Positions 55,101 through 62,760 of a stretch of DNA of 64,000 nt are shown here, in pieces. Each line of letters opens with the position of its first letter. Positions within the stretch are counted from its first letter, which is position 1. Origin of the DNA: Desulfurobacterium pacificum (GTDB taxonomy: Bacteria > Aquificota > Aquificia > Desulfurobacteriales > Desulfurobacteriaceae); NCBI RefSeq assembly GCF_900182835.1, contig NZ_FXUB01000002.1, positions 62,001-126,000 on the forward strand. Direction: 5' to 3'. Below the pieces are notes generated by a model. The model worked only from the letters and a program-made list of their open reading frames with translations. It had not been told where the DNA came from and did no database searches. Both the position numbers and the translations under genes were made by a program.

Positions 55101-55325
55101 ATGAAACTCAAAAAGCTGGCAAAACAGATAGGAGTAAAGGAAATTACCGTTTCACCTTCCGGGAAAGCGATAATAGCTTTCAGCGATACCCCTAACGTCC
55201 AAACAGAGAAGCTGGTAGAAATGGTAAAAAGCAGGAAAGCAACGTTTACACCGGATAAAAAGCTTTACGTGAACCTAAAAGACTTTGACGACCTAATATC
55301 ACTCCTTGAGGAGTTGAAAGAGTGA
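52140..55325 (+). CDS. mfd: Transcription-repair coupling factor Mfd
   Basis: Removes stalled RNA polymerase and recruits UvrA. The domains in order are a UvrB-like N-terminal region, the polymerase-interacting (CarD-like) region at TLIVHRDYGIGIFQGIV, and the RecG-like motor with P-loop ICGDVGYGKTEVAMRA, LLIIDEEHKFGV, SATPIPRTLYSAL and the TRG-type end. At 1061 residues it is slightly short of the E. coli 1148. Two motif copies lie within it (53334, 53564). Its stop overlaps the next start (GTGA). Confidence 0.97.
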   Translation: MFKRALKVLKGSIKSGEKPKVYGLPGASKSLLLKEILPTLKEQVLVISPSELIGEALTEDFKRQGIKAVFLPSWDVPPLDVSSPLSLYQFKRLSSLYRLIENYPQVVVSTPQALMQKVIPPEILIERVLSIKKGEEINYDSLSKSLSSMGYRRVDSEPEEGEFSVKGDHVEVVMPLGSRVSVELFGDEVERITVNGEEREKVEIFPLLEVPIDKETLKKIEDIYPEVAERHLILGELSGADKLLPEIFPLTSVKDYLSSNFATVLIEPDQIRTASESFLQQVKENYEILKREGVPAAKPEKFVEDVWFGDYTFAIYEKPINGGINFGVKPLPNLSEENVNEVLSQLLNYEVRIITATETFKQEIEKALKKLSVKATVEKGISSGGFRLDEEKIAWVVEGDFLPEIKQKKEDITALEPGTLIVHRDYGIGIFQGIVSRNIGGKTYDFIEIEYAGGEKLFAPFTQIDRIYKYSGYRGKSPKLDKLGGTSWKNLERKIKASLVKFAKELAELYKERKNAVGESLKGDENLLREFEKRFPYRLTPDQAKAIKDVYRDMESEKPMDRLICGDVGYGKTEVAMRAAMKAVTSGKQVAVIAPTTVLVDQHYRTFKKRFKGFPVNIEVISRFKSKKEQKEILEKLEKGEIDIIIGTHRLTQDDVKFKDLGLLIIDEEHKFGVKTKEKLTKLKKNIDVLYLSATPIPRTLYSALSGFRDISVIETPPPGRRGTKVVVSKYSDRILKTAIERELERNGQVFIVQNDIEELEPLKTKVEEMFPGVPVEIVHGQMKSDKIERIMHNFFEGKIKILISTSIVESGLDVPSANTLIVIGAERFGLSQLYQLKGRVGRGVEKGYCYLLISPKTKLTPEAVKRLEAMKKLSPLGGGFQLAVKDLEIRGAGTLLGPKQSGYVNTVGLDLYLKLFEEVSQEKEEEDVKITLPWEAFIPEDYVEDVKERVKIYAELASSENPDEAVRKLREVHGYIPDPVINIFKTMKLKKLAKQIGVKEITVSPSGKAIIAFSDTPNVQTEKLVEMVKSRKATFTPDKKLYVNLKDFDDLISLLEELKE

Positions 55326-55966
55326 AAAAGAAAATTTCTCTCTTTCTTTTTACTCTACTATTCATACCAACCCTGGTCTTATGCCAAACGCTAAAAATAT
55401 TTGACTACTCAAAGGCAGGAAAATTAGACAAGGTAGAATCTGAGCTGAAAAGAGGTATTTCTCCAAACGTTAAAGACAGGTTCAACCGTACTCCCCTCTT
55501 TTACGCTATAGACAGCGGAAATATTAAATTAGTCAATCTCTTACTAAGAAAAGGAGCAGACCCTAACGTAAGAGATATCTACGGTATGACTCCCTTAGAT
55601 GAAGCGATAGTCGTTAACAACGTAAAAGCAGCAGAATTACTCATAAAGCACAAAGCAGACGTAAACAGCAGAGATAAGTTCGGATACACACCTCTCCACT
55701 ACTGCGGTATGTACGCGAGGCTGACGATAGCAAAACTACTCATAAAACACGGAGCAAATGTAAACGCCAAAGATTTAATAGGAGATACACCTCTACACCT
55801 CTGCGCAAAAAACAGAAAATGCTTTTGGTCAGCAGTATACCTACTTCGCAAAGGAGCAGACCTAAACGCAAAAAACGAAAGAGGAGAAACACCAGTAGAT
55901 GTTGCAAAGAAGTTCCGCAACTGGAAGTTCTTAAGAGCCGTCCGCTACTTTAAAAGACACCACTAA
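55322..55966 (+). CDS. Secreted ankyrin-repeat protein
   Basis: A signal peptide (LFLFTLLFIPTLVLCQ, with a possible cut after the Cys/Gln region) is followed by about five ankyrin repeats, e.g. DRFNRTPLFYAIDSGNIKLVNLLLRKGADPN and GYTPLHYCGMYARLTIAKLLIKHGANVN. Likely periplasmic, binding another protein. Start GTG overlapping the mfd stop. Its function is unknown. LVLC could serve as a lipobox instead. Confidence 0.88.
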   Translation: MKKKISLFLFTLLFIPTLVLCQTLKIFDYSKAGKLDKVESELKRGISPNVKDRFNRTPLFYAIDSGNIKLVNLLLRKGADPNVRDIYGMTPLDEAIVVNNVKAAELLIKHKADVNSRDKFGYTPLHYCGMYARLTIAKLLIKHGANVNAKDLIGDTPLHLCAKNRKCFWSAVYLLRKGADLNAKNERGETPVDVAKKFRNWKFLRAVRYFKRHH

Positions 55967-56308
55967 CTACTTGACGTTAGGTGCAGGTTCGCTATCAACG
56001 GTGTACCAATTCTCATGAACGTGAATAACTTTACCGTCTTTCGTTTTCACCTCATAGTCGGAATCTGCTTGAACTGTATGAGTATTCTGCTGGTCGTTAC
56101 CAAAAACGTAACCTAATATTCCACCTGCAACTGCACCGTAAATAGCTGCGTCTTTAGCAGATGCCTTATAATGCTTATGCGTAGCAGCTCCAACTGCAGC
56201 ACCGCCCAAAGCTCCTAAAAGGGCAGCATCAGTCTTTGACACCGGAGCAGAAGCGCACGCAGTCAAGATAACAGGTAAAAAACTAAACAGAACTATCAAC
56301 TTTTTCAT
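55967..56308 (-). CDS. Glycine-zipper outer-membrane lipoprotein
   Basis: Start ATG at 56308 with GGAGAAG upstream. The lipobox LTAC marks a lipoprotein. The body has glycine-zipper segments (ALLGALGGAAVGAA and AAIYGAVAGGILGYVFG), as in the 17-kDa surface-antigen/OsmB type, and a soluble end with a KTKDGKVIHVHE motif. Its start lies inside spoVG (26-base overlap). The stop is one base after the ankyrin gene's stop on the other strand. Confidence 0.82.
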   Translation of the reverse strand: MKKLIVLFSFLPVILTACASAPVSKTDAALLGALGGAAVGAATHKHYKASAKDAAIYGAVAGGILGYVFGNDQQNTHTVQADSDYEVKTKDGKVIHVHENWYTVDSEPAPNVK

Positions 56309-56621
56309 CGTACTTCTCCATAACGCGGTTAAATTCATCCAAAATCTTTCTCCGTATGTGTAAATATAAATCCTTATTTAGAACGTTAACAAGCGGAACA
56401 AACTCTCCACTTTTGCTTCTCTTTAAAGGCATCTGAATAAAATAACCGTTGTTAGAATAAACAATCTTTATATCTTTAATCTCCAAAACGTCATTTAACT
56501 TAATATTCGCAACAGCTCTAACGTTACCTCCAATACCGGAAGTATCGAAAGGAAAAATCCTCACCTCCGTCACCTCTATCCCCATAACCGGCAAACGTTC
56601 CAGACTCTTTTTATCTCTCAT
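56283..56621 (-). CDS. spoVG: SpoVG-family nucleic-acid-binding protein
   Basis: The core IEVTEVRIFPFDTSGIGGNVRAVANIKLNDVLEIKDIKIV, then NNGYFIQMPLKRSKSGEF, is the SpoVG pattern. SpoVG binds RNA and DNA and controls sporulation and virulence genes in Firmicutes; it also occurs in some Gram-negative thermophiles. The start is the ATG at 56621, which overlaps the upstream gene's stop (ATGA) and has AAGGTG upstream, giving 112 residues. It carries an N-terminal extension of about 12 residues relative to the usual start (MEVTDVR). Confidence 0.87.
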   Translation of the reverse strand: MRDKKSLERLPVMGIEVTEVRIFPFDTSGIGGNVRAVANIKLNDVLEIKDIKIVYSNNGYFIQMPLKRSKSGEFVPLVNVLNKDLYLHIRRKILDEFNRVMEKYDEKVDSSV

Positions 56622-57046
56622 TTTATTGACACACCTTCTCTTATCGTTCGGTAAATCTCGCTTCCCTGCTCTTTCCATCTGTTCAATCTCCGCTCCGATA
56701 TAACCTGAATGGGAACGTAAACACCCGTCTCCTCATAAACCTTCATTCCCGCTTCCATAACTGGTCTTACCACCTCTCTTTCATCGTGAACCAAAACAAA
56801 AACTTCCATCTCCCCACCGTCAACGCTCACCTTCACGTCAATGTAAGGAACGGCAGTCAGCTTTTCAGAAAACAGCTTCAAAGCATCTTTCTTTTTCTCC
56901 TCTACTGGTATCTCATTCCACCACTCAGGATTCCCTTTTGAAGCGCTCTCAACGTAAACAACCAAAACCTCAGCACCCTCTCCCAAGCCAACAGGTTCAA
57001 CAGGGACAAACACCCCATCTTTGAACACAGCCTTAACTGCCTTCAT
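56618..57046 (-). CDS. DUF104-like domain fused to a nucleotidyltransferase-like C-terminal part
   Basis: 142 residues from the ATG at 57046 (GGAAGG upstream). The N-terminus MKAVKAVFKDGVFVPVEPVGLGEGAEVLV matches the DUF104/AF2212 antitoxin pattern. The C-terminal half (MEVFVLVHDEREVVRPVMEAGMKVYEETGVYVP then ISERRLNRWKEQGSEIYRTIREGV) follows the second half of small MNT-type nucleotidyltransferases, but the GSxxRG catalytic motif is missing. Known DUF104 proteins pair with toxins; here the next gene is spoVG, which it overlaps by ATGA. A binding or regulatory role is likelier than catalysis. Confidence 0.72.
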   Translation of the reverse strand: MKAVKAVFKDGVFVPVEPVGLGEGAEVLVVYVESASKGNPEWWNEIPVEEKKKDALKLFSEKLTAVPYIDVKVSVDGGEMEVFVLVHDEREVVRPVMEAGMKVYEETGVYVPIQVISERRLNRWKEQGSEIYRTIREGVSIK

Positions 57047-57109
57047 AACACCTTCCCGCAATAAAAATCGTTTAAGTTAAAATTAAGCATTAGTTTACGG
57101 AGGAAAAGG

Positions 57110-57484
57110 TTGTTTGAAAAACTTTTAAAAGAAGCAAAAAGGTACGTTGAGAGAAGCTACTCTCCATACTCGCGATTCAGAGTGGTAGCTCTACTGTTCG
57201 GCAAAAACGGAACTGTTGCCGGAGTAAACGTTGAAAACGCATCCTACGGTTTGACAATCTGCGCTGAAAGGTGTGCCGTATTCCGCGCGGTTGCAGAAGG
57301 GAAAAAGGACTTCAAAGGTATCTTTATCTACTCACCGGACGGAATGCCTTACCCCTGTGGCGCCTGCCGTCAGGTTTTAAGGGAATTTTTCCCTGAAAAC
57401 TTTGAAGTAATAGTAACAAACGGAGAAAATACCACCACTTTTACATTAGGAGAACTACTGCCCCATACGTTCACACTAAAATAG
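57110..57484 (+). CDS. cdd: Cytidine deaminase
   Basis: Turns cytidine into uridine. The zinc site is TICAERCAVFRA (Cys and Glu) with YPCGACRQVLREF (two Cys), and SPYSRFRVVALL and GVNVENASYGL bind the substrate. At 124 residues it is the short tetrameric form. Start TTG at 57110 with GGAGGAAAAGG upstream. It is 13 bases before the response-regulator gene. Confidence 0.95.
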   Translation: MFEKLLKEAKRYVERSYSPYSRFRVVALLFGKNGTVAGVNVENASYGLTICAERCAVFRAVAEGKKDFKGIFIYSPDGMPYPCGACRQVLREFFPENFEVIVTNGENTTTFTLGELLPHTFTLK

Positions 57485-57497
57485 CAGGAGGTTTCAT

Positions 57498-58169
57498 ATG
57501 CTCGTTTTGTTGGCTGAAGATGACAAAGACTTGGGAGACTTAGTAAAGTACAACCTTGAAAAAAACCACTTCAAAGTTGACTGGATTTTAGACGGAGAAG
57601 AAGCAGCTGAAAAAGTTGAAAAAGTTAAGTACGATTTAGCCATTTTAGACCTTATGCTTCCAGGGCTTGACGGTCTGGAAATATGCAAAAGGATAAGGAG
57701 AAGTCCAAAGAATAGAGACATTCCGGTGATTATACTGACAGCCCTTTCAAGTGAAGACACAAAATTGAAAGGCTTTTCAGCAGGAGCGGACGACTACGTT
57801 ACAAAACCTTTCAGTATGAAAGAACTTTTAGCGCGAATAGAAGCCGTTCTTAGAAGGGCAGGACATGTAAAGAAAGACGTTTTAGAGTTTGAGGGAATAA
57901 AGCTTGACAGGAAGTCTAAGTCCGTTACTGTTGACGGAGAACCGATATACCTGACAAAAACAGAGCTACAGCTTTTAGAATTTTTCCTTGAACATCCCGA
58001 AGAACTGTTCTCAAGAGAAGAACTGTTAGAAAAAATCTGGGGAGCAGACCACAACGAAACTACGCGAACCGTTGACGTTTACATTAGCAGGCTGAGAAAA
58101 AAGTTGGGAGAAAAAGGCAAGTACCTGAGAACACTTCCAAGGTTAGGATACAAATTAACGAAGGAATAA
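57498..58169 (+). CDS. OmpR/PhoB-type response regulator
   Basis: Receiver domain (residues 1-118) with the acidic pair in LLAEDDKDLG, phosphorylation site in LAILDLMLPGLDG (Asp52 region), Thr in ILTALSSED and Lys in DDYVTKPFS. A C-terminal winged-helix domain follows (SREELLEKIWG, TRTVDVYISRLRKKLGEKGKYLRTLPRLGYKL). CAGGAGG is upstream. No histidine kinase is adjacent; the next gene is tig on the other strand, so its partner is elsewhere. Confidence 0.94.
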   Translation: MLVLLAEDDKDLGDLVKYNLEKNHFKVDWILDGEEAAEKVEKVKYDLAILDLMLPGLDGLEICKRIRRSPKNRDIPVIILTALSSEDTKLKGFSAGADDYVTKPFSMKELLARIEAVLRRAGHVKKDVLEFEGIKLDRKSKSVTVDGEPIYLTKTELQLLEFFLEHPEELFSREELLEKIWGADHNETTRTVDVYISRLRKKLGEKGKYLRTLPRLGYKLTKE

Positions 58170-58193
58170 CCCCCTCAAAAGAGGGGGGATTTT
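58170..58193. terminator. Bidirectional terminator between the response regulator and tig, built on the GGGGATTTT motif
   Basis: CCCCCTC (58170-58176) pairs with GAGGGGG (58181-58187) around AAAA; GATTTT follows on the plus strand. The 3' arm runs directly into GGGGATTTT (58185-58193), so one copy of the dispersed motif forms the terminator, as uptake signals do in other bacteria. Confidence 0.75.
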
Positions 58194-59493
58194 ACTCTTC
58201 TTTCTTTTCCTCTTTCTCTGCTGGAACTTCTTCCACTTCGGCAAGTTCAATGAGTCTATCAAGAGCTTTCTGTCTGAGAACGTCCTGCTTAATCATGTTT
58301 ATCAAGCCCCTCTCTTCAAGGGACTGTCTTGCCTGAACGTAATCACCGCCGAATGCAGCTTGGGCTAACTTTTCTATCTCTTTATCTAAGTCTTCATCTG
58401 TTACTTCCAAACCTTCAAGTTCAGCTACTTTTTCAAGGAGAAGCTTAACTTTTACCGTTTTCTCAGCAGTAGGTCTAACCATTTCAACTACAGTTTGAGG
58501 ATTAATCTGATTGACATCAACGCCAAACTGAGCAAGCCTTCTGAGCTGCGCTTCCGCCTGCGCTCTTATTTCAAGGTCAAGCATAGATGGAGGTACAGGA
58601 ATATTAACCTTCTTTAAAATCTCCTCAACAATCTGGTCTTCAACCTCTTCCTGCTGTCTGTTCTTTTCTGCATCAATTAAATCCTGCTTAATTTTTGATT
58701 TCATATCTTCAACAGACTCAAATCCTAACTTCTTAGCAAATTCATCGTTTACTTCAGGTAACTCCTTCTCTTTTACCGCTTTCACCTTGAACTTTACAGT
58801 TACCTCTTTACCAGCAGCATCTCCGTAAACCTTTTCATCTTCAGGAGCTTTAAACGTTATTTCTCCTTCATAACCTGCCTTTTTGCCCAATACCTCTTTT
58901 TCCACTTCGGGCCAGAGCTGCTTCTCTCCTAAAACAACTGCAACAGAACCGCTGTTTTCTTTACCTTCAATAGTTGTGGTATATTCAATTTCTACTAAAT
59001 CACCTTCTTTAGCTTCTCTTTCTACTTCCTTCCAGGTTGCAAGCTGGTTTCTCATTCCTTCTATGACTTTTTCAACGTCTTCATCGGTTATTTCCCTAAC
59101 CGTTTTCTTTACCTTTATACTTTTGTAGTCTTCCGGCTTTAACTCTATCTCCGGCTTCTTCTCAAGAATCAGCGTCACTTCAAAGGCATTATTCTTAACG
59201 TCACACTGCAGGTCCTCTATTCCCGGGTCTGATAGAAGCTGAATGTTCTCCTTCTCTACAACTTCCTGAAGCTTTACAGGAACGTAACTCCTCACAAGAC
59301 TATCTCTTATAGTATCTTCGTAATACTTTTTGATAATGTTAACAGGAGCTTTTCCCGGTCTAAATCCAGGAACTTTTGCCGTTTTCCTTATCTCTTTACA
59401 GATTTCGTTAATCTCTTTTTCAATTTCCTGCGGTTCTCCAACTATCTTTACCCTTAATACTACGTCATTAACTTTTTCAACCGTATAAGTCAT
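58192..59493 (-). CDS. tig: Trigger factor
   Basis: Ribosome-bound chaperone. The N-terminal ribosome-binding loop (GFRPGKAPVNIIKKYY), the FKBP-like domain (EGDLVEIEYTTTIEGK, then PEVNDEFAKKLGF) and the helical arms follow in order. At 433 residues it is normal; it ends with a Glu/Lys-rich tail. It lies one base after the end of argG. Confidence 0.96.
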   Translation of the reverse strand: MTYTVEKVNDVVLRVKIVGEPQEIEKEINEICKEIRKTAKVPGFRPGKAPVNIIKKYYEDTIRDSLVRSYVPVKLQEVVEKENIQLLSDPGIEDLQCDVKNNAFEVTLILEKKPEIELKPEDYKSIKVKKTVREITDEDVEKVIEGMRNQLATWKEVEREAKEGDLVEIEYTTTIEGKENSGSVAVVLGEKQLWPEVEKEVLGKKAGYEGEITFKAPEDEKVYGDAAGKEVTVKFKVKAVKEKELPEVNDEFAKKLGFESVEDMKSKIKQDLIDAEKNRQQEEVEDQIVEEILKKVNIPVPPSMLDLEIRAQAEAQLRRLAQFGVDVNQINPQTVVEMVRPTAEKTVKVKLLLEKVAELEGLEVTDEDLDKEIEKLAQAAFGGDYVQARQSLEERGLINMIKQDVLRQKALDRLIELAEVEEVPAEKEEKKEE

Positions 59494-59494
59494 C

Positions 59495-60703
59495 TTATTT
59501 CCTCCTCTCTTTTCTTACTCTTCCCATCACTTTAAGTGGCAAACTCCAAACCTTCGTAAAGGCTGCACCTGCCTTATGGTCAAATGAGTCTTTTGGACTG
59601 TAAGTTGCAAGGTCTTCTATATAAAGGGAATTCGGTGATTTCCTTCCAACTACAGCTGCATTACCCTTAAAGAGCTTAAACCTTACCGTTCCTGTCACAA
59701 GTTTTGCCAATTCATTGTTGAAAGCGTCTAAAGACTCTCTTAACGGCGTGAACCAAAGCGCTTCATAAACAATTTCAGCGTAAGGATGTCTTATATGACT
59801 CTGCTTGTAGTGGTAGGTAAATCTATCCAAAACTAAGCTTTCCAATTCGTCGTAAGCTCTTATAAGTAAAAGCCCTGCAGGTGATTCGTAAACCTCCCTT
59901 GATTTAATACCTACAAGCCTGTTCTCAACCATATCTATACGACCGTATCCGTGCTTACCGGCTATTTCGTTTAAGTCCCAGACCAACTTCCATAACTCAT
60001 CGTATCTTTTACCGTTAATGGCAACAGGAACACCTTCTTCAAATTTAATCTCCACGTATTCTGGAGTATCAGGTGCTTTTTCAGGAGAAACAGTAATAAC
60101 GAAAGCATCTTCAGGAGGTTCTGTATACGGGTCTTCAAGAGGACCAGCCTCAATAGCTACACCCCAGAGATTTCTATCGTAGGAGTAAGGTTTTTCCTTG
60201 GTAGCAACTACCGGAATTCCCCACTTTTTAGCGTATTCAATCTCCTCTTCCCTTGACTTGAATTCCCACTCCCTAACAGGCGCTAAAACTTCAATATCCG
60301 GGTCTAAAGCCCATACAGAAGCTTCAAATCTTACCTGGTCGTTACCTTTACCAGTAGAGCCGTGAGCAACGTAGTCGGCGTTAACCTTATGGGCAACTTC
60401 TACCAGCTTTTTAGCTATCAAAGGTCTTGAAAGGGCGGAAATTAAAGGATACTTGCCCTCGTAAAGCGCGCCAGCCCTCATTAAAGGTAAACAGTATTCT
60501 CTGGCAAATTCCTCTTTTATATCGTCCACTATCGCTTCAACGGCACCGGAAGCTTTCGCTTTTTCCGGTATCTCTTCCAACTCCTCACCTTGACCAACGT
60601 CAGCGGTGTAGGTTATAACTTCAAAACCTCTCTCTGCAAGCCACCCGACGATAACTGAAGTATCAAGTCCACCAGAATAAGCTAAAACTACTCTTTTTTT
60701 CAC
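59495..60703 (-). CDS. argG: Argininosuccinate synthase
   Basis: Joins citrulline and aspartate with ATP. The PP-loop VVLAYSGGLDTSV is at the N-terminus, followed by ITYTADVGQGEEL, HGSTGKGNDQVRFE, and IDMVENRLVGIKSRE. I chose GTG at 60703, which has GGAGGA upstream and gives the family's normal start; the frame stays open to a TTG at 60763, which would add 20 unlikely residues. Length 402. Confidence 0.96.
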   Translation of the reverse strand: MKKRVVLAYSGGLDTSVIVGWLAERGFEVITYTADVGQGEELEEIPEKAKASGAVEAIVDDIKEEFAREYCLPLMRAGALYEGKYPLISALSRPLIAKKLVEVAHKVNADYVAHGSTGKGNDQVRFEASVWALDPDIEVLAPVREWEFKSREEEIEYAKKWGIPVVATKEKPYSYDRNLWGVAIEAGPLEDPYTEPPEDAFVITVSPEKAPDTPEYVEIKFEEGVPVAINGKRYDELWKLVWDLNEIAGKHGYGRIDMVENRLVGIKSREVYESPAGLLLIRAYDELESLVLDRFTYHYKQSHIRHPYAEIVYEALWFTPLRESLDAFNNELAKLVTGTVRFKLFKGNAAVVGRKSPNSLYIEDLATYSPKDSFDHKAGAAFTKVWSLPLKVMGRVRKERRK

Positions 60704-60773
60704 CTCTTCCTCCGAATAAAACTCTGGGTTGTGGAATTTTAGAAAATTTTGTTTAAATTGCAAACGACAAAGA

Positions 60774-60802
60774 ATTATACGGAGATTGACACTAATATTG
60801 AA
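60774..60802 (-). promoter_or_regulatory. Candidate promoter of argG-tig
   Basis: On the minus strand TATAAT (60779-60774) is preceded after 17 bases by TTCAAT (60802-60797). It overlaps the tRNA-Met promoter on the opposite strand. Confidence 0.45.
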
Positions 60803-60814
60803 TAAGTTTATATT
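60786..60814 (+). promoter_or_regulatory. Promoter of tRNA-Met
   Basis: Consensus TTGACA (60786-60791) and TATATT (60809-60814) are 17 bases apart, ending 13 bases before the tRNA. It is one of the strongest-looking promoters in the window. Confidence 0.75.
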
Positions 60815-60827
60815 ACACTCTGCAAGT

Positions 60828-60904
60828 GGCGACGTGGCTCAGGTGGTTAGAGCGGGCGGCTCATACCCGCCAGGTCGGTGGTTCGACTCCACCCGTCGCC
60901 ACCA
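60828..60904 (+). tRNA. tRNA-Met (anticodon CAT), CCA encoded
   Basis: Acceptor GGCGACG pairs with CGTCGCC, discriminator A, encoded CCA. The anticodon arm GGCGG / CTCATAC / CCGCC gives CAT. G1-C72 pairs normally and the stem lacks the three GC pairs in the initiator pattern, so it is the elongator tRNA-Met; a lysidine-modified tRNA-Ile2 is less likely. tilS, which makes lysidine, lies 28 bases downstream. Confidence 0.95.
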
Positions 60905-60932
60905 TTAACCTTCCTTTCAGGTTTTCCAAATT

Positions 60933-62258
60933 ATGCTTGAAAAAAAATTCATTTCCACTATCCGAAAATATTCTTTAATCAATCCCAAAGAAAACGTTTT
61001 AGTGGCTCTCTCAGGAGGTCCCGACTCTGTAACGCTTCTTTATCTCCTCCTAAAGCTAAAAGATAAACTCAAAGTAAACGTTTTTGCAGCCCACCTTAAC
61101 CATATGCTAAGAGGTGAAGAATCGGATAGAGACGAGGAATTCGTAAGGAAGCTGTGCAATGAGTGGAACGTAACTCTGTTTGTTGAGAGAAGGAACGTTA
61201 AAGAAATTTCAAAAGGAAAAAACGTTGAGGCAATTGCAAGAAAAGAGCGCTATGATTTTCTGAGAAAAACGCTAAAAGAAATAGGTGGAGGGAAAATCGC
61301 CACCGGCCACACAGCTTCAGACTTGGTGGAAACCGTTTTGTTAAATTTAACTAAAGGAACGGGGATAAGGGGGTTGAGGGGATTTTTGCCCAAAAGCGGC
61401 AACGTAATCAGACCGCTAATAGAGATAACCCGTAAAGAGATTGAAGAATACACCAAGAAAGAAAAACTACCCTACGTAATAGATTCATCAAACTACGATA
61501 AATCTTTTGAAAGAAATCTAATTCGCCTTGACGTAATTCCCGTTTTAAAGAAGATTAACCCCTCTTTAGAAAGCGCCTTTCTCAAAACCTGCGAAACTTT
61601 AAGGTTATTAGAAGATTTTCTTAATAAAGAAGTGGAAACCGTAATACACGCCTGGACAGAAAAAGATGAAATCAAAATTCCTCTTCAAACGTTCAAGTCC
61701 CTACACCCTTTTTTAAGGAGGGAAGCTGTACAAAAAGCTTTTGAACAGATTTCTGGCAGAAAGCTTTCCTTTAAAAACCTGTTAGATATAGAAAAGTTGG
61801 CAGACGCTGAAGGGTATAAAGAAATTCATTTAGGTAGTGGATTCAAAGCTGTAAAAGAAGACAATACTATTAAGATTAGGAAAGAACAGGAAAAGCCGAA
61901 ATCCTTTTCTTTCAAAGTTACAAAAATCCCCACCACCCTCCACACCCCCCTCTACACCCTTCACTTTGCCGAAAACGAAGGCGAGCCTTTGCTCCCAATC
62001 ACCCAGTTTAAAGAAAAGGGAATAACCGTAAGAAACCGAAAACCTGGAGACAAAGTAAACTTAGGGAAATTTCATAAACCCTTAAAAAAACTCCTCATGG
62101 AAAAGAAAATCCCCCCCACCCTCCGCTGGCAAATCCCAATTATCACCTCAGGTGAAGAAATCATATACATTCCCGATGTATTTAAGGCATATATTAAAGG
62201 CAAACCTTTCGTAGGAGTGAAGGTAGAAAAGCGTGAAACTGAAAAAACTGATAGCTGA
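60933..62258 (+). CDS. tilS: tRNA-Ile lysidine synthetase TilS
   Basis: Adds lysine to C34 of the CAT tRNA for isoleucine, so it reads AUA. The PP-loop LSGGPDS (residues 26-32), AAHLNHMLRGEESDRDE and GHTASDLVETVLLNLTKGTGIRGL are diagnostic, and a C-terminal TilS domain follows (RNRKPGDKVN). The length, 441 residues, is normal. It carries three exact copies of the dispersed motif (61378, 61923, 62106). It overlaps hpt by 26 bases; tilS-hpt-ftsH order is classical. Confidence 0.96.
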   Translation: MLEKKFISTIRKYSLINPKENVLVALSGGPDSVTLLYLLLKLKDKLKVNVFAAHLNHMLRGEESDRDEEFVRKLCNEWNVTLFVERRNVKEISKGKNVEAIARKERYDFLRKTLKEIGGGKIATGHTASDLVETVLLNLTKGTGIRGLRGFLPKSGNVIRPLIEITRKEIEEYTKKEKLPYVIDSSNYDKSFERNLIRLDVIPVLKKINPSLESAFLKTCETLRLLEDFLNKEVETVIHAWTEKDEIKIPLQTFKSLHPFLRREAVQKAFEQISGRKLSFKNLLDIEKLADAEGYKEIHLGSGFKAVKEDNTIKIRKEQEKPKSFSFKVTKIPTTLHTPLYTLHFAENEGEPLLPITQFKEKGITVRNRKPGDKVNLGKFHKPLKKLLMEKKIPPTLRWQIPIITSGEEIIYIPDVFKAYIKGKPFVGVKVEKRETEKTDS

Positions 62259-62760
62259 AGGTGAAATAAAGGAAAAAACCGAAAAGTTAGCGAAAGAAAT
62301 AACCAAAACGTTTAACGGAGAACCAATAACCGTAATTTCTCTCCTTAAAGGCGCGTTTATCTTCACCGCCGATATTTTAAGAAACTTAAAAAACGTAGAA
62401 GCGGTAGAGTTTGTGAGAGTTAAAAGCTACAGCGGAACTCAGAAGAAGGAAACGAAGCTTCACTTCCCGAAAGATTTGACCCTTAAAGGTAAAAACGTTT
62501 TAATATTAGATGATATATTTGACACAGGAGAGAGTTTAGAGACTGTAGTAAAAGAGGTAGAAAAACAGAAGCCAAAGAAACTCAAAACCTGCGTTCTACT
62601 TGATAAGCAGGTTGAAAAAAACGTTGACATTTACCCCGACTTTGTCGGTTTTAAAATTCCTGATAAATTTGTAGTAGGTTACGGACTTGACTATAACGAA
62701 CTGTTCAGAGAACTCCCATACGTAGCCTACATAGAAGGAGACGAAGATGGACAAGGTTAA
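62233..62760 (+). CDS. hpt: Hypoxanthine phosphoribosyltransferase
   Basis: Salvages hypoxanthine and guanine. The PRPP-binding loop [13 protein letters not shown] is at residues 89-101; [16 protein letters not shown] and [12 protein letters not shown] precede it. GTG start at 62233, inside tilS. At 175 residues it is normal, and it overlaps ftsH by 14 bases. Confidence 0.96.
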   Translation: MKLKKLIAEGEIKEKTEKLAKEITKTFNGEPITVISLLKGAFIFTADILRNLKNVEAVEFVRVKSYSGTQKKETKLHFPKDLTLKGKNVLILDDIFDTGESLETVVKEVEKQKPKKLKTCVLLDKQVEKNVDIYPDFVGFKIPDKFVVGYGLDYNELFRELPYVAYIEGDEDGQG

